Assembly (NCBI GenBank): GCA_026710565.1
Contig: JAPOQV010000493.1
Span: 1-6,580, forward strand
Source of the DNA: Spirochaetaceae bacterium
GTDB taxonomy: Bacteria; Spirochaetota; Spirochaetia; SZUA-6; Bin103
DNA: 6,580 bases
Direction: 5' to 3'
Below, piece after piece: positions 5,831 through 6,580 of the stretch. Each line of letters begins with the position of its first letter. The stretch's first letter is position 1. The notes beneath the pieces were generated by a model. The model did no database searches. It was not told where the DNA came from and saw only the letters and a list, made by a program, of their open reading frames with translations. The position numbers and the translations under genes were made by a program.

Positions 5831-6580
5831 CTACCCCTCCAGAGACAGCAGGAACGGGTTTTCCAGCGCCTCGACGATCCAGCGCAGGAAGCGCACGGCG
5901 TCGGCGCCGTCGATGGCGCGGTGGTCGTAGGAGAGCGACAGCGGCAGCAACAGCCGCGGCTCGAAGCCTCCGTCGCGATGCACCGGCGTGACGCGGGAGC
6001 GTGACATGCCCAGGATCGCCACCTCCGGGTGGTTGACGATCGGCGTGAACGACGTACCGCCCAGGCCGCCCAGGTTGGTGATCGTGAAGCAGCCGCCCTG
6101 CATCTCCTCCAGGGTCAATTTGCCCGCCCGGGCGCGGGCGGCCACCTCGCCAATCTCGACCGAGAGCTCGGTTACGTTCTTGCGGTCGGCGTCGCGGATC
6201 ACCGGCACGAGCAGGCCGCGGTCGGTGTCGACCGCCACCCCCACGTGGGTGTAGCGCTTGAGGATCACCTCGCGGCTGGCCATGTCGACGCTGCACGCGA
6301 AGCGCGGGAACACCCGCAGGGCGCTCGCCACTACCCGCGCCGCGATCGCGGTCATCGTGAGCTTGCCGCCGGCCTCCTGCACGCGCGGGGCGAAGCGCTT
6401 GCGAAGCTGCTCCAGGTCGGTGACGTCGGCGTCGTCGTGCTGGGTGACGTGCGGGATGGTCGTCCACGAGGTCGACAGGTGCACGGCGGTGGTGCGGCGG
6501 ATGCCGCTCATCGGCTCCCGGTTCACCCCGCCCCCGCCGCCGGAGTCCCGCACAGGCCGCGGGAACGGGGGGGCCCCCGC
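5831..6580 (-). CDS. aceF: Dihydrolipoamide acyltransferase (E2) of a 2-oxoacid dehydrogenase complex, catalytic domain, 5' end cut by window edge
   Basis: The 249 visible residues are the C-terminal part of an E2 that transfers the acyl group from lipoyl-lysine to CoA; the protein forms the core of a cytoplasmic complex. The frame is open at the right edge. It begins with a Pro/Ala/Gly-rich linker (visible residues 1-20), then the catalytic domain from [50 protein letters not shown] and PEVAILGMS follow in the family order. The active-site motif DHRAIDG near the end gives catalytic H220 and D224 (numbered from the edge). The wording is closest to the AceF-type pyruvate dehydrogenase E2, though a related complex (branched-chain or acetoin) cannot be excluded without the lipoyl and E1 genes. 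A GTG at 6553 is in frame but lies in the linker and is not a credible start. It converges on the GH20 gene with a 15-base gap, and no terminator hairpin is visible between them. Confidence 0.94.
   Translation of the reverse strand, partial: AGAPPFPRPVRDSGGGGGVNREPMSGIRRTTAVHLSTSWTTIPHVTQHDDADVTDLEQLRKRFAPRVQEAGGKLTMTAIAARVVASALRVFPRFACSVDMASREVILKRYTHVGVAVDTDRGLLVPVIRDADRKNVTELSVEIGEVAARARAGKLTLEEMQGGCFTITNLGGLGGTSFTPIVNHPEVAILGMSRSRVTPVHRDGGFEPRLLLPLSLSYDHRAIDGADAVRFLRWIVEALENPFLLSLEG

Noticed and set aside
6551..6553. GTG in the E2 frame as a possible true start of a lipoyl-less E2
   Set aside because: The frame stays open to the window edge with Pro/Ala/Gly-rich linker sequence typical of the segment before the E2 catalytic domain, so the gene most likely continues with upstream domains.
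6569..6578. GGGGGCCCCC palindrome at the right edge
   Set aside because: It lies inside the low-complexity linker coding sequence of E2 and is explained by Gly and Pro codons. It has no terminator-like context.

Overview
The window is GC-rich bacterial DNA, roughly two thirds to 70% GC by eye, with strong G/C preference at third codon positions. Gene density is high and spacing is short. Nothing in it fixes the phylum. The gene mix (Gfo/Idh/MocA oxidoreductase, PhyH-type dioxygenase, circularly permuted ATP-grasp, GH20 hexosaminidase, AceF-type E2) would suit an environmental heterotroph such as a member of Chloroflexota, Gemmatimonadota or Actinomycetota. That placement is inference.

Layout. 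A minus-strand cluster fills 1-3319. In transcription order it holds a Gfo/Idh/MocA-type NAD(P)-dependent oxidoreductase, a phytanoyl-CoA dioxygenase (PhyH) family Fe(II)/2-oxoglutarate oxygenase, and a circularly permuted type 2 ATP-grasp protein. The ATP-grasp gene runs off the left edge, probably only tens of residues short of its C terminus. The gaps are 16 and 23 bases, so one transcript is likely. A 314-base divergent intergenic region (3320-3633) holds a possible promoter for the rightward genes. It also holds a 46-codon minus-strand reading frame with strongly coding-like composition. The rightward pair (3634-5815) is a small coiled-coil protein with a C-terminal membrane anchor, built from 11+7-residue repeats, followed 16 bases later by a GH20 beta-N-acetylhexosaminidase with no visible signal peptide. 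Fifteen bases beyond it, on the opposite strand, lies the C-terminal catalytic part of a 2-oxoacid dehydrogenase E2 (AceF type). Its 5' part, with the lipoyl and subunit-binding domains, lies past the right edge.

How the genes may work together. The GH20 enzyme would release N-acetylhexosamines from short imported oligosaccharides. The Gfo/Idh enzyme and PhyH oxygenase could oxidise or hydroxylate a sugar-like or other small metabolite. The ATP-grasp protein belongs to a family thought to make amide or peptide-like bonds, usually beside an alpha-E (DUF403) protein. A joint pathway for the three leftward genes rests only on their spacing. The E2 belongs to central carbon metabolism and looks like an unrelated convergent neighbour. 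No tRNA, rRNA, CRISPR array, insertion sequence or phage gene was seen.
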